Of a stretch of DNA of 64,000 nucleotides, positions 17,971 to 26,528 are shown piece by piece. Source of the stretch: an uncultured Prevotella sp. (GTDB lineage: Bacteria > Bacteroidota > Bacteroidia > Bacteroidales > Bacteroidaceae); contig CALUEY010000039.1 in the NCBI GenBank assembly GCA_944319915.1, forward strand, positions 1-64,000, written 5' to 3'. The stretch's first letter is position 1. Every line of letters begins with the position of its first letter. The notes under the pieces were generated by a model. The model saw only the letters and a list, made by a program, of their open reading frames with translations, was not told where the DNA came from and ran no database searches. Made by a program: the position numbers and the translations under genes.

Positions 17971-19650
17971 CTATTTGTTTGCGGTCACCTTCATCTTCCA
18001 CACACGCGCCCCCCATGGAGCAATCGACATTGAGACACCTCCATCGCGACGCAACATGAAATACTGCCTATCGCCTGAAAGCAAGTCGGTTGCCAATGCC
18101 CGCTTTTCGCCAAAGCACAGAAAATCAAACGCATGAGATGGCAAGACAACCTCCGCTTGCTGTGCAGTGCCGCTAAAATTGGCCGCAACGAGGAGCAATT
18201 CGCTTCCTGCCTTGCGCAAGAATACGTATATCCGAGATGAGTCAAAGCTACCCGACCACGGGTTTGCATACATGAGGTCGAAGAACTCGCCGTCGGCCAC
18301 GGCTTTTTCTGTGGCAGCCATGTTTAGCAAAGAGGTATAGAACCTATGCAGCTCCTGCTCATCAGCGCATAATTGGCCGAGGGCTGCACGGCGCAACGAG
18401 CTGACACTCCAATAATCAAAAATGGTAGTGCGCCCGTCACGGCCACTGAAGCCCTCGCAGTCCATGCCCCGCTCCCCATACTCCTGTCCGGCGTAGAGCA
18501 TGAAAGGGCAGCGACGCATCAACGCACTTACCACCAAGGCCGGTTTGCCACGCCTGCCGTCGCCAGCAAAGAAGTCGCTTGCCAATCGTTGCTCATCATG
18601 GTTTTCAAGGAAATAAAGCATATGCCCGCTAATATCGTCAACCGCCTGCCATGCGCCTGTGATAGCCGTGGCTGGTGCATAGCCACAAGTAACGGAGCGC
18701 ATTGTATCATACATCCCCACCTTGTCATACAGATAATCAAAGCCCGAGGCAATGTAAGTCCTGTATTCCGCCGGGTTGTACACCTCGCCGATGAACAGCA
18801 TTTCGGGATGTTTTGCCTTCACGCGGGCAGTAGCCCAGCCCCAAAAAGCGGACGGCACCATCTCGGCCATGTCGCAACGGAAGCCATCAACCCCCTTTCC
18901 GGCCCAGAACAACAAGATGTCGAGCATCTTCAACCACGTACTGGGCAAAGGGTCGAAATGCCCCACCCGCCCAGCATAATAGTCAACGCCATAGTTCAGT
19001 TTCACGGTCTCATACCAATCGTTAACGCATGGCGAAGCGTCGAAACGGTCGTTGCCAGTCGCCTTTGCAGGCATTTCTACATAAGGCCCAAATCCATCGA
19101 CACGCGTATCAAACTGTGGCGACAAAGCACAACCAGGGCAATAGTAAAAATTATTCTGTGGATCAAATCCCCGCTGCACGTCATCGCCTTCACCCAAATC
19201 CCTCACCCCGTCGGGCTTGCATATCGAATGGTACTGGCGAGCCACATGGTTTGGCACGAAGTCGATTATCACCTTTAGGGCAGCCTCATGGGCGCGAGTC
19301 ACCAAGGCCTCAAACTCCTGCATACGCGCAGGAACATCTTCGGCCAAGTCGGGGTCGATGTCGTAATAATCCACGATGGCGTAGGGCGAGCCGGCTTTGC
19401 CTTTCACCACGGCGGGGTGATTCTGCGGAATGCCGTATGCAGTATAGTCGGTTTGGGTGGCGTGGCGGATGATGCCAGTAAACCATATATGGCTAACGCC
19501 CAAAGCCTTGATGCGGGCCAACTCAGCTGCACCGAAACCATTCATCTTGCCGCAGCCATTCTCGGCTATGGAGCCATTTTTACGTGGAGACTCCACTGCA
19601 TTGCCATAAAGGCGTGTGAATACTTGATAGATGATAACCTTCCTATCCAT
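17971..19650 (-). CDS. GH13 family alpha-amylase-like enzyme, cytoplasmic
   Basis: Glycoside hydrolase of clan GH-H, 559 residues. The four GH13 blocks are visible: DFVPNH (I), GFRCDMAE with the nucleophile Asp (II), FIGEVY with the acid/base Glu (III) and FLENHDE (IV). A small C-terminal beta domain follows. The start MDRKVIIYQVFTRLYGN has no signal peptide, so it probably acts on intracellular maltodextrin or glycogen. The frame is open upstream into fabD, but 19650 leaves room for the hairpin at 19671-19699. The exact specificity is not readable. Confidence 0.9.
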   Translation of the reverse strand: MDRKVIIYQVFTRLYGNAVESPRKNGSIAENGCGKMNGFGAAELARIKALGVSHIWFTGIIRHATQTDYTAYGIPQNHPAVVKGKAGSPYAIVDYYDIDPDLAEDVPARMQEFEALVTRAHEAALKVIIDFVPNHVARQYHSICKPDGVRDLGEGDDVQRGFDPQNNFYYCPGCALSPQFDTRVDGFGPYVEMPAKATGNDRFDASPCVNDWYETVKLNYGVDYYAGRVGHFDPLPSTWLKMLDILLFWAGKGVDGFRCDMAEMVPSAFWGWATARVKAKHPEMLFIGEVYNPAEYRTYIASGFDYLYDKVGMYDTMRSVTCGYAPATAITGAWQAVDDISGHMLYFLENHDEQRLASDFFAGDGRRGKPALVVSALMRRCPFMLYAGQEYGERGMDCEGFSGRDGRTTIFDYWSVSSLRRAALGQLCADEQELHRFYTSLLNMAATEKAVADGEFFDLMYANPWSGSFDSSRIYVFLRKAGSELLLVAANFSGTAQQAEVVLPSHAFDFLCFGEKRALATDLLSGDRQYFMLRRDGGVSMSIAPWGARVWKMKVTANK

Positions 19651-19670
19651 GTCGGTAAAAGATAAGATGC

Positions 19671-19699
19671 CCGCCGCATGGCACAAGGCCATACGGCGG
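19671..19699 (-). terminator. Hairpin behind fabD
   Basis: CCGCCGCATGGC (19671-19682) and GGCCATACGGCGG (19687-19699) form a near-perfect stem 17 bases past the fabD stop. On the minus strand a loose T-rich run (CATCTTATCTTTTACC) follows, 21 bases before the GH13 ATG. Confidence 0.65.
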
Positions 19700-19715
19700 A
19701 CTTTGCGGAAAAATA

Positions 19716-20603
19716 TTAAGATATTCCGTGGGCGGCAACATTCTTGTCGATACGCCCTATCATACCTTGCAGAGCCTTGCCTGGCCCACACTCGGTGAAG
19801 TCATCGGCACCATCGGCTATCATGTTCTGCACGCAAGCCGTCCAGCGCACGCTGCTCGTAAGCTGCGCAATGAGGTTGGCCTTGATTTCTGCCGGGTCGG
19901 TGTGGGGCTTGCCATCCACATTCTGGTATACTGGACACTTTGGGGCGGAGAACTCAGTAGCCTCTATGGCTGCCTGAAGCTCGTCCTTGGCAGGCTGCAT
20001 AAGGGGCGAATGGAACGCTCCGCCCACCTTCAAAGGCAGTGCGCGCTTGGCCCCCGCGGCCTTCAGCTGCTCGCAAGCCTCGCCAATGGCCTCCACATTA
20101 CCGGAGATGACAAGCTGCCCCGGGCAATTATAATTGGCGGGAACTACCACGTGGCCGGGCTTGTTGATTGCTGCGCAAACCTCCTCTATCTTTTCGTCGG
20201 GCAGGCCTACAATGGCAGCCATTGTTGAGGGAGCCATGTCGCAAGCTTTCTGCATGGCCATGGCGCGGGCATAAACCAGTTTCAAGCCGTCCTCAAAGCT
20301 AAGCGCTCCAGCTGCTACGAGAGCCGAGAACTCACCGAGCGAGTGGCCGGCCACCATTGCTGGGCAGAATGCGTCGCCCAGGCAAAGCGCGGAAATGACG
20401 CTATGCAGAAACACTGCTGGCTGCGTTACCTTAGTCTGCTTCAGCTCATCATCTGTACCTGCAAACATGATGTCTGTGATTCTGTAGCCGAGAATTTCGT
20501 CAGCCTTCTCAAAAAGTTCTTTTGCCAACGGATTGTTGTCATAAAGCTCTTTGCCCATGCCAACAAACTGCGCCCCCTGGCCGGGGAAAACGAATGCTTT
20601 CAT
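19716..20603 (-). CDS. fabD: Malonyl-CoA:ACP transacylase
   Basis: Loads malonyl groups onto acyl carrier protein for fatty-acid elongation. The 295 residues match the family. They start with MKAFVFPGQGAQFVGMG and have the active-site GHSLGE (Ser near 90), an Arg-containing helix (YARAMAMQKA, near 115) and a late catalytic His in GGAFHSPLM. It is transcribed from its own promoter, away from other fab genes, and followed by a hairpin. Confidence 0.96.
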   Translation of the reverse strand: MKAFVFPGQGAQFVGMGKELYDNNPLAKELFEKADEILGYRITDIMFAGTDDELKQTKVTQPAVFLHSVISALCLGDAFCPAMVAGHSLGEFSALVAAGALSFEDGLKLVYARAMAMQKACDMAPSTMAAIVGLPDEKIEEVCAAINKPGHVVVPANYNCPGQLVISGNVEAIGEACEQLKAAGAKRALPLKVGGAFHSPLMQPAKDELQAAIEATEFSAPKCPVYQNVDGKPHTDPAEIKANLIAQLTSSVRWTACVQNMIADGADDFTECGPGKALQGMIGRIDKNVAAHGIS

Positions 20604-20642
20604 TTTGCTTTCTGTTTAATTGTGGAAATTTTGTTCTGGGAG

Positions 20643-20674
20643 CAAAATTACATTTTTTTTCTGACATAAACAAA
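20643..20674 (-). promoter_or_regulatory. Promoter of fabD
   Basis: Minus strand: TTTG (20674-20671), 20 bases, TAATTTTG (20650-20643), 40 bases before the ATG. Both boxes are exact. Confidence 0.83.
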
Positions 20675-20911
20675 TTTATTGCGATGACCGTAATGCCCCA
20701 TGACTCACAAATAGGCCCCCATGCGAAGCCAACATGGGGGGGGCTTGGTTTTGCAGACATGAAAAATGTCGACAAAATGCTCTCTGAGAATCGTTTTTTC
20801 TATAATAAACTTTAGGCAGCAGTCATATGGGCGATTCTCGGAATGAATAAGCAATAACCTCGTTATCAGCAACTTACGCCCCTCACCTGCTCATCTTGCT
20901 CATTGAAAAGC
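20675..20911. other. Left part of gene-free island 1
   Basis: No gene supported. It holds a GC-rich imperfect hairpin (GCCCCCATG at 20715-20723 against CATGGGGG at 20733-20740) and a short inverted pair GAGAATCG / CGATTCTC (20786-20793 and 20832-20839). Neither has a clear role. Confidence 0.5.
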
Positions 20912-21065
20912 AACTGTCGCAGTGCTAAAACGGCCAAAAAACCAGTTTAAAACGTGCCATATTGCCTTGCCAAACATACCTTTTGGAATCATGATATAGG
21001 CCGTTTGGCAGGCTGAAACATGCCGTCTTGCAAGCAAGCACGTGAAAAATCAGTTTCTGATATGG
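20912..21065. repeat. 22-base periodic array, copy 2
   Basis: Seven consecutive 22-base units in strict register start at 20912, 20934, 20956, 20978, 21000, 21022 and 21044. The best preserved are 20956 (GCCATATTGC...), 21000 (GCCGTTTGGC...) and 21022 (GCCGTCTTGC...). Positions 2-9 and the A-run at about 16-20 recur; the middle varies. It lies in the 1-kb gap between fabD and the GNAT gene, 184 bases before a MITE-like element. Confidence 0.75.
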
Positions 21066-21247
21066 CATTCCCATTCAAATAGCGCTGGCAATTTAGCTAT
21101 TCCACTTAATCAGCAATGCATTGTTTTTTCTGAAATATCTTTACCTGACATAACAACAAACATAATCCTTGGCAGATTCGGACAATTGCCAAGGCCTGGG
21201 TATTGTTAGGTCCAATTAAGGCCCAATCATTAGACTTCACTCAGATT

Positions 21248-21445
21248 TAGAAACTGTTTTGATTTTTTTGTTCAATGGATTGCCGTGGATTTCCGTGATG
21301 TATTTTGTTGTAGTCTGACAGAGTTTAGCAGGCTAAATGATGGAAGCGACAACAAATAACAGCCAGAAAGGCACCGCAAGCCATGGACGAAGTGAACATT
21401 GGGAATGGAATGAGTGCTGCTGTAAAAAATCAAAACAGTTTCTTA
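21248..21445. mobile_element. MITE-like element, copy A
   Basis: About 198 bp bounded by a perfect 20-base terminal inverted repeat: AGAAACTGTTTTGATTTTTT at 21249-21268 and its inverse at 21424-21443. The interior aligns over its whole length with the reverse complement of the element at 34612-34809 (shared GCCGTGGATTTCCG, GTTTAGC and GCCATGGAC blocks). It has no coding capacity. The internal inverted repeat seen in the other copy has decayed here, so this copy looks older. Confidence 0.75.
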
Positions 21446-21464
21446 GTGCTGCTCCCAAGCTGAT

Positions 21465-21524
21465 TGGCTTCCCGCTTTTGTCGTAAATATAGACGGCTAC
21501 ATCTACGACGAAAGCGGGAAGCCA
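21465..21524. repeat. Long hairpin with 20-base arms
   Basis: TGGCTTCCCGCTTTTGTCGT (21465-21484) pairs with 21505-21524 with one G-T mismatch, around a 20-base loop. It has no T-tract. It lies 19 bases after MITE copy A and about 100 bases beyond the 3' end of the GNAT gene, so it may end that transcript. Confidence 0.65.
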
Positions 21525-21622
21525 TCAAGCGGCAGAATTACAGAAGATGGGTGAAGAGCCAACTAACGCTTTAGAAGTGAGAATGGCACTCTAACGACTG
21601 ATTTGCTCGAGAAAGACTTGCC

Positions 21623-22120
21623 TCAGGCATCGGCCAACAGCAACTCATAATCTACCACATCGAGCCACTGACCGAACTTGCGCCCCACTTGCCTAAAGCA
21701 GGAAACGCGCGAAAAGCCTAAGGAGGTGTGAAAACGCACGCTCCTGGTGTTGTCTGCGGTGATGCAAGCAACAAGTGCGTGACACCCCAAATCCCTACAT
21801 TCCGACACAAGCCTCTCCATGAGCATCCGCCCAACCCCTCGGCCAAGGCAGGCGGGCGAGACATAGACCGTAGTTTCCCATGTCTTACTGTATGCCTCAC
21901 GTTCCTTCCAAGGATGCGCATAGCAATAACCAACCACCCTGCCGCTTTCGTCTTCGCAAACAAGGTAAGGATGCAAAGCAGAAATGGCCACTATGCGCTC
22001 TCCCATCTCCTCTGCCATAACAGGCTGAAGCTCAAACGACACCGTGGTTTCTGCCACATAATGATTATAAATATCGGCAATGGCAGTGGCATCAGCCGCC
22101 CTTACATTTCTGACTTCCAT
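21623..22120 (-). CDS. GNAT family N-acetyltransferase
   Basis: Acetyl-CoA-dependent acetyltransferase of 165 residues, closest in pattern to the phosphinothricin/methionine-sulfone acetyltransferase group (Pat/MnaT). Marks are the N-terminal IYNHYVAETTVSFE, the strand TTVYVSPACLGRGVG with the acetyl-CoA phosphate loop (near 90-105), and ADNTRSVRFHTSLGF. The substrate is unknown. It begins 11 bases past the carB terminator, so it probably depends on an unmarked promoter or readthrough. Confidence 0.88.
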   Translation of the reverse strand: MEVRNVRAADATAIADIYNHYVAETTVSFELQPVMAEEMGERIVAISALHPYLVCEDESGRVVGYCYAHPWKEREAYSKTWETTVYVSPACLGRGVGRMLMERLVSECRDLGCHALVACITADNTRSVRFHTSLGFSRVSCFRQVGRKFGQWLDVVDYELLLADA

Positions 22121-22131
22121 AGCAATAATCT

Positions 22132-22166
22132 AAAAAAAGGAAGTTGCCTTGTCGCAGGCAGCTTCC
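22132..22166 (-). terminator. Terminator of the carAB transcript
   Basis: On the minus strand GGAAGCTGCC (22166-22157) and GGCAACTTCC (22148-22139) form a stem followed by TTTTTTT. It is a clear Rho-independent terminator just past the carB stop. Confidence 0.85.
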
Positions 22167-22197
22167 TTCCATGATATCATTAGCAAATTCGTAATCG

Positions 22198-25100
22198 TTA
22201 CTTATACTCTGCCCAACTCTTAATGTCGATGTCATCGAGCTTCACGCGGCAGAATGCATTGATAAACGCACTTGCAAGACGGCTGTTGGTTATAAGCGGC
22301 ACATTGAGGTCGATGGCAGCACGGCGAATCTTGTAACCGTTTGTCAGCTCGCCTGCCGTAAGGTCCTTGGGTATGTTCACCACCATGTCTATCTTGTGCT
22401 CATGAAGCATATCTAGAGCCTGGGGGTGCTTGTCTTCCGACGGCCAGAACACTTCGGTGTTCTCTATGCCGTTCTCCGTGAGATACTTTGAGCTGCCGCT
22501 CGTGGCATAAAGCTTGTACCCATGCTCCACGAGAGTGCGTGCTGCATCAAGCATTTCGGCCTTTTGCTTGGCACTTCCGGTGGAAAGCAATATGTTCTTT
22601 TCCGGTATGCGATGGCCAACAGACAGCATACTCTTGAGCAAGGCCGTGTTTGTATCGTCGCCAAGGCAGCCAACCTCGCCGGTAGAAGCCATGTCAACAC
22701 CAAGCACTGGGTCGGCCTTTTGCAGGCGGTTGAATGAGAACTGGCTTGCCTTTATGCCCACATAATCGAGGTCAAAGAGGTTTTTGCTTGGCTTCTCGAC
22801 AGGCAATCCCAACATGACTTTCGTGGCCAGCTCAATCAAGTTAATCTTGAGCACCTTGCTGACAAACGGGAACGACCGCGAAGCGCGCAAGTTGCACTCT
22901 ATCACTTTTATGTCGTTCTCCTTGGCAAGGAACTGAATGTTGAACGGCCCGCTGATGTGAAGCTCCTGGGCAATCATGCGGCTTACGCGCTTAATGCGGC
23001 GGATGGTCTCACAGTATAGTTTCTGCGGGGGGAACTGTATTGTGGCATCACCAGAGTGTACACCAGCAAACTCGATGTGCTCGCTGATGGCGTATGCTAT
23101 TATTTCACCGTTGCGAGCCACGGCATCCATCTCCACTTCCTTGGCGTGCTCCATGAAGCGGCTCACCACCACCGGGTGATCTTCGCTCACGTTGGCCGCA
23201 AGGCGCAGGAACTTTTCAAGTTCCTCTTGGTTTGAGCAAACGTTCATGGCTGCGCCAGAAAGCACGTATGACGGGCGCACAAGCACAGGGAAGCCAACTT
23301 TGTCGATGAATTTCTTGATGTCGTCCATCGTGGTGAGCGCACTCCACTCGGGCTGGTCGATGCCATTCCGCGTGAGCATGGAGGAGAACTTGGCCCTGTC
23401 CTCTGCATTGTCAATGTCCTTGGCCGATGTCCCAAGTATTGGCACGTGCTGGCCATCAAGGCGCATTGCAAGGTTGTTGGGTATTTGCCCGCCAGTAGAC
23501 ACGATAACGCCATGCGGACACTCAAGGTCGATGATGTCCATGACACGCTCGAATGTCAACTCGTCAAAATAAAGACGGTCGCACATATCATAGTCCGTCG
23601 ACACAGTTTCGGGATTATAGTTGATCATCACCGAGCGATATCCTTCCTTGCGGATGGTATGCAAAGCCTGCACACCGCACCAATCAAACTCCACAGACGA
23701 GCCAATACGATATGCTCCGGAGCCAAGCACGATGATTGACCGCTTGTCGTGCTCAAAGTTTATGTCATGGGCCACGCCTGCGTATGTAAGGTACAGATAG
23801 TTCGTCTGGGCAGGATATTCAGCGGCAAGGGTGTCTATCTGCTTTACAAACGGCAGGATGCCATAGCTCTTCCTGAGGTTGCGGACTACAAGCCCGGCCT
23901 TAGCCATGCTGTGCAACTCTGCCTCGAGGCCAACCGCACGGGCTATCTGGAAATCGGTGAAGCCATAAACCTTGGCCTCGCGCAGCATGTCCTTGTCGAG
24001 GTTGTTGATGCTCTTCAAGGCCTTCATGCGCTCATCAATGTCGATTATGTGCTTCAGCTTCTGCAAGAACCACTTGTCTATCTTTGTCAGCTCGTGTATC
24101 TGGTCGATGGTATAACCTTTGTGCATAGCCTTCGAGATGATAAACACGCGCTTGTCTGTAGGCTCGCGCAAAGCTGCATCTATGTCTGGAATCTCAAGCT
24201 CCTTGTTCTCAACAAAGCCATGCATTCCTTGCCCAATCATGCGCAAGCCTTTTTGTATGGCTTCCTCAAAGTTGCGGCCAATGGCCATGACCTCGCCGAC
24301 TGACTTCATGGAAGAGCCAAGCTCCTTGTCAACACCTCGGAACTTGCTGAGATCCCAGCGTGGTATCTTGCAAACAACATAGTCGAGCGCAGGCTCAAAG
24401 AAAGCGCTCGTGGTCTTGGTCACCGAATTCTTCAACTCAAACAGGCCGTATCCCATACCAAGCTTGGCGGCAACGAAAGCCAAAGGATAACCGGTGGCTT
24501 TAGATGCAAGAGCCGAAGAGCGGCTCAAGCGAGCGTTGACCTCAATGACTCGGTAGTCTTCGCTCTGAGGGTCAAAGGCATACTGCACATTGCACTCTCC
24601 TACAATGCCGATGTGGCGGATTATCTTTATGGACAGTGCACGGAGCTTATGGTATTCGCTGTTGGTAAGCGTCTGCGACGGAGCGATGACGATGCTTTCG
24701 CCTGTGTGGATGCCAAGAGGGTCGAAATTCTCCATGTTGCAAACCGTAATGCAATTGTCATAGCGGTCGCGCACAACTTCGTATTCAATCTCTTTCCACC
24801 CCTTTAGGCTCTTCTCCACAAGCACTTGCGGCGAAAAGGAAAACGCCTTTTCGGCGAGTTTGTCAAGTTCTTCCTCATTGTCACAGAACCCACTGCCGAG
24901 TCCGCCCAATGCGTATGCGGCACGGAGGATGACAGGATAACCAAGGTCGCGGGCTGCCTGACGTGCTTGCTCTATGTTCTCGCAAGCCTCGCTCTTGATT
25001 GTCTTGACCCCTATCTCGTTGAGTTTTTCCACAAACAGCTCGCGATCCTCGGTGTCCATGATGGCTTGGACTGGCGTACCCAGCACTTTTACATTGTACT

Positions 25101-25425
25101 TTTCGAGTACTCCGCTTTTGTGGAGAGCAACACCACAGTTAAGCGCAGTCTGCCCGCCAAAAGCAAGCAATATGCCATCAGGGCGCTCTTTCTCAATGAC
25201 GCGTTCAACGAAATATGGTTGCACAGGCAAGAAATAAATTTGGTCTGCCACACCTTCTGAGGTCTGCACAGTCGCAATGTTGGGATTTATCAAGATGGTA
25301 TAAACCCCTTCCTCCCTTAAGGCTTTGAGAGCCTGTGAACCAGAATAATCAAACTCTCCGGCCTCGCCTATCTTCAATGCGCCCGATCCGAGCAACAGGA
25401 CTTTCTTTATATTCTCGTCTCTCAT
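22198..25425 (-). CDS. carB: Carbamoyl-phosphate synthase large subunit
   Basis: Makes carbamoyl phosphate from bicarbonate, ammonia and two ATP for pyrimidine and arginine synthesis. At 1075 residues it is full length, with two tandem ATP-grasp halves (about 1-400 and 555-935, each with a GxGxxKIG/GSGAYRIG start), an oligomerisation region between, and a C-terminal MGS-like allosteric domain (from about 945, STGSAKQKAEML). It begins 2 bases past the carA stop, so the two are translationally close. Confidence 0.97.
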   Translation of the reverse strand: MRDENIKKVLLLGSGALKIGEAGEFDYSGSQALKALREEGVYTILINPNIATVQTSEGVADQIYFLPVQPYFVERVIEKERPDGILLAFGGQTALNCGVALHKSGVLEKYNVKVLGTPVQAIMDTEDRELFVEKLNEIGVKTIKSEACENIEQARQAARDLGYPVILRAAYALGGLGSGFCDNEEELDKLAEKAFSFSPQVLVEKSLKGWKEIEYEVVRDRYDNCITVCNMENFDPLGIHTGESIVIAPSQTLTNSEYHKLRALSIKIIRHIGIVGECNVQYAFDPQSEDYRVIEVNARLSRSSALASKATGYPLAFVAAKLGMGYGLFELKNSVTKTTSAFFEPALDYVVCKIPRWDLSKFRGVDKELGSSMKSVGEVMAIGRNFEEAIQKGLRMIGQGMHGFVENKELEIPDIDAALREPTDKRVFIISKAMHKGYTIDQIHELTKIDKWFLQKLKHIIDIDERMKALKSINNLDKDMLREAKVYGFTDFQIARAVGLEAELHSMAKAGLVVRNLRKSYGILPFVKQIDTLAAEYPAQTNYLYLTYAGVAHDINFEHDKRSIIVLGSGAYRIGSSVEFDWCGVQALHTIRKEGYRSVMINYNPETVSTDYDMCDRLYFDELTFERVMDIIDLECPHGVIVSTGGQIPNNLAMRLDGQHVPILGTSAKDIDNAEDRAKFSSMLTRNGIDQPEWSALTTMDDIKKFIDKVGFPVLVRPSYVLSGAAMNVCSNQEELEKFLRLAANVSEDHPVVVSRFMEHAKEVEMDAVARNGEIIAYAISEHIEFAGVHSGDATIQFPPQKLYCETIRRIKRVSRMIAQELHISGPFNIQFLAKENDIKVIECNLRASRSFPFVSKVLKINLIELATKVMLGLPVEKPSKNLFDLDYVGIKASQFSFNRLQKADPVLGVDMASTGEVGCLGDDTNTALLKSMLSVGHRIPEKNILLSTGSAKQKAEMLDAARTLVEHGYKLYATSGSSKYLTENGIENTEVFWPSEDKHPQALDMLHEHKIDMVVNIPKDLTAGELTNGYKIRRAAIDLNVPLITNSRLASAFINAFCRVKLDDIDIKSWAEYK

Positions 25426-25427
25426 AG

Positions 25428-26507
25428 TTACTTCAATTTTTCTACAAAACGGTCAAACATGAACTCTGTGTCAACAGGACCGGAACAAGCCTCTGGGTGG
25501 AACTGGCTGGTAAACCACGGATTCTCTTTGTGACAAATCCCTTCGTTTGAGCCATCGTTCATGTTAACGAAAAGCTCACGCCAATCTGCACCAAGTGTCT
25601 TGGCGTCAACGGCATATCCGTGGTTCTGACTTGTGATGTAACACTTGTCGGTGCCAACCTCCCGGACTGGCTGATTGTGGGAACGGTGACCATACTTCAG
25701 CTTGTATATTGTGGCTCCACCTGCCTTTGCCAACAACTGGTTGCCCATGCATATTCCGCATATCGGCTTACGGGAAATCCCCATTTGCTTACGTATGATA
25801 TTAACGGCATCCTCGCACATATCCGGATCGCCTGGGCCATTGCCAAGGAACAAACCGTCAAATTCCATGTCTGTATAATCATAGTTCCACGGAACACGTA
25901 TCACCTCAACTCCGCGATTAACTAAGCAACGTATGATGTTGTTCTTTACGCCACAATCAACAAGCACAACTTTCTTTCCAGCCCCCTCATTGTACCTAAT
26001 CACTTGCTTGCAACTAACCTTGTCGACAAAGTTAACACCCTCATAATCAGCCTGAGGGATATTGTCTGGTTGGTCATCAAAAAGAATCTTGCCCATCATG
26101 ACACCATGCTCACGAAGTACTTTCGTCAACTGCCGGGTATCTATGCCTGTAATTCCTGGCACGTGTTCGCGCTTAAGCCAGTCTGCAAGACTTTCCACTG
26201 CATTCCAATGACAGTACTCCTCACTATAGTCTGCAACAATTATGGCCGAGGCATATATTTTATCGCTTTCCATGAAAGTGGCAATGCCATTTGCCTCAAC
26301 TGTGAATGGAGGTACGCCATAATTACCGACCAAAGGATATGTCAACGCCATCAATTGCCCCGCATACGACGGGTCTGTCAGACTCTCTGGGTAACCCATC
26401 ATCGCCGTATTGAAAACGACTTCACCTGCCACCGGCTGTTCGTAGCCGAACGACCTGCCACGAAATTTTGTGCCGTCTTCAAGAACCAATGTCACGTTTT
26501 TCGTCAT
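25428..26507 (-). CDS. carA: Carbamoyl-phosphate synthase small subunit
   Basis: Glutaminase subunit that feeds ammonia to CarB. The 359-residue protein has the N-terminal CarA domain (LVLEDGTKFRGRSFG) and a class I amidotransferase domain with the nucleophile in ICGICMGNQLL and the His/Glu pair in FHPEA. It sits between the PurF-like gene (21 bases upstream) and carB (2 bases downstream) in a minus-strand run. Confidence 0.97.
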   Translation of the reverse strand: MTKNVTLVLEDGTKFRGRSFGYEQPVAGEVVFNTAMMGYPESLTDPSYAGQLMALTYPLVGNYGVPPFTVEANGIATFMESDKIYASAIIVADYSEEYCHWNAVESLADWLKREHVPGITGIDTRQLTKVLREHGVMMGKILFDDQPDNIPQADYEGVNFVDKVSCKQVIRYNEGAGKKVVLVDCGVKNNIIRCLVNRGVEVIRVPWNYDYTDMEFDGLFLGNGPGDPDMCEDAVNIIRKQMGISRKPICGICMGNQLLAKAGGATIYKLKYGHRSHNQPVREVGTDKCYITSQNHGYAVDAKTLGADWRELFVNMNDGSNEGICHKENPWFTSQFHPEACSGPVDTEFMFDRFVEKLK

Positions 26508-26528
26508 ATATTAATGGTGTATAAGTGA

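Noticed and set aside
20912..21065. CRISPR array
   Set aside because: Units are degenerate along their whole length, the period is only 22, there is no repeat/spacer division and no cas gene in the window.
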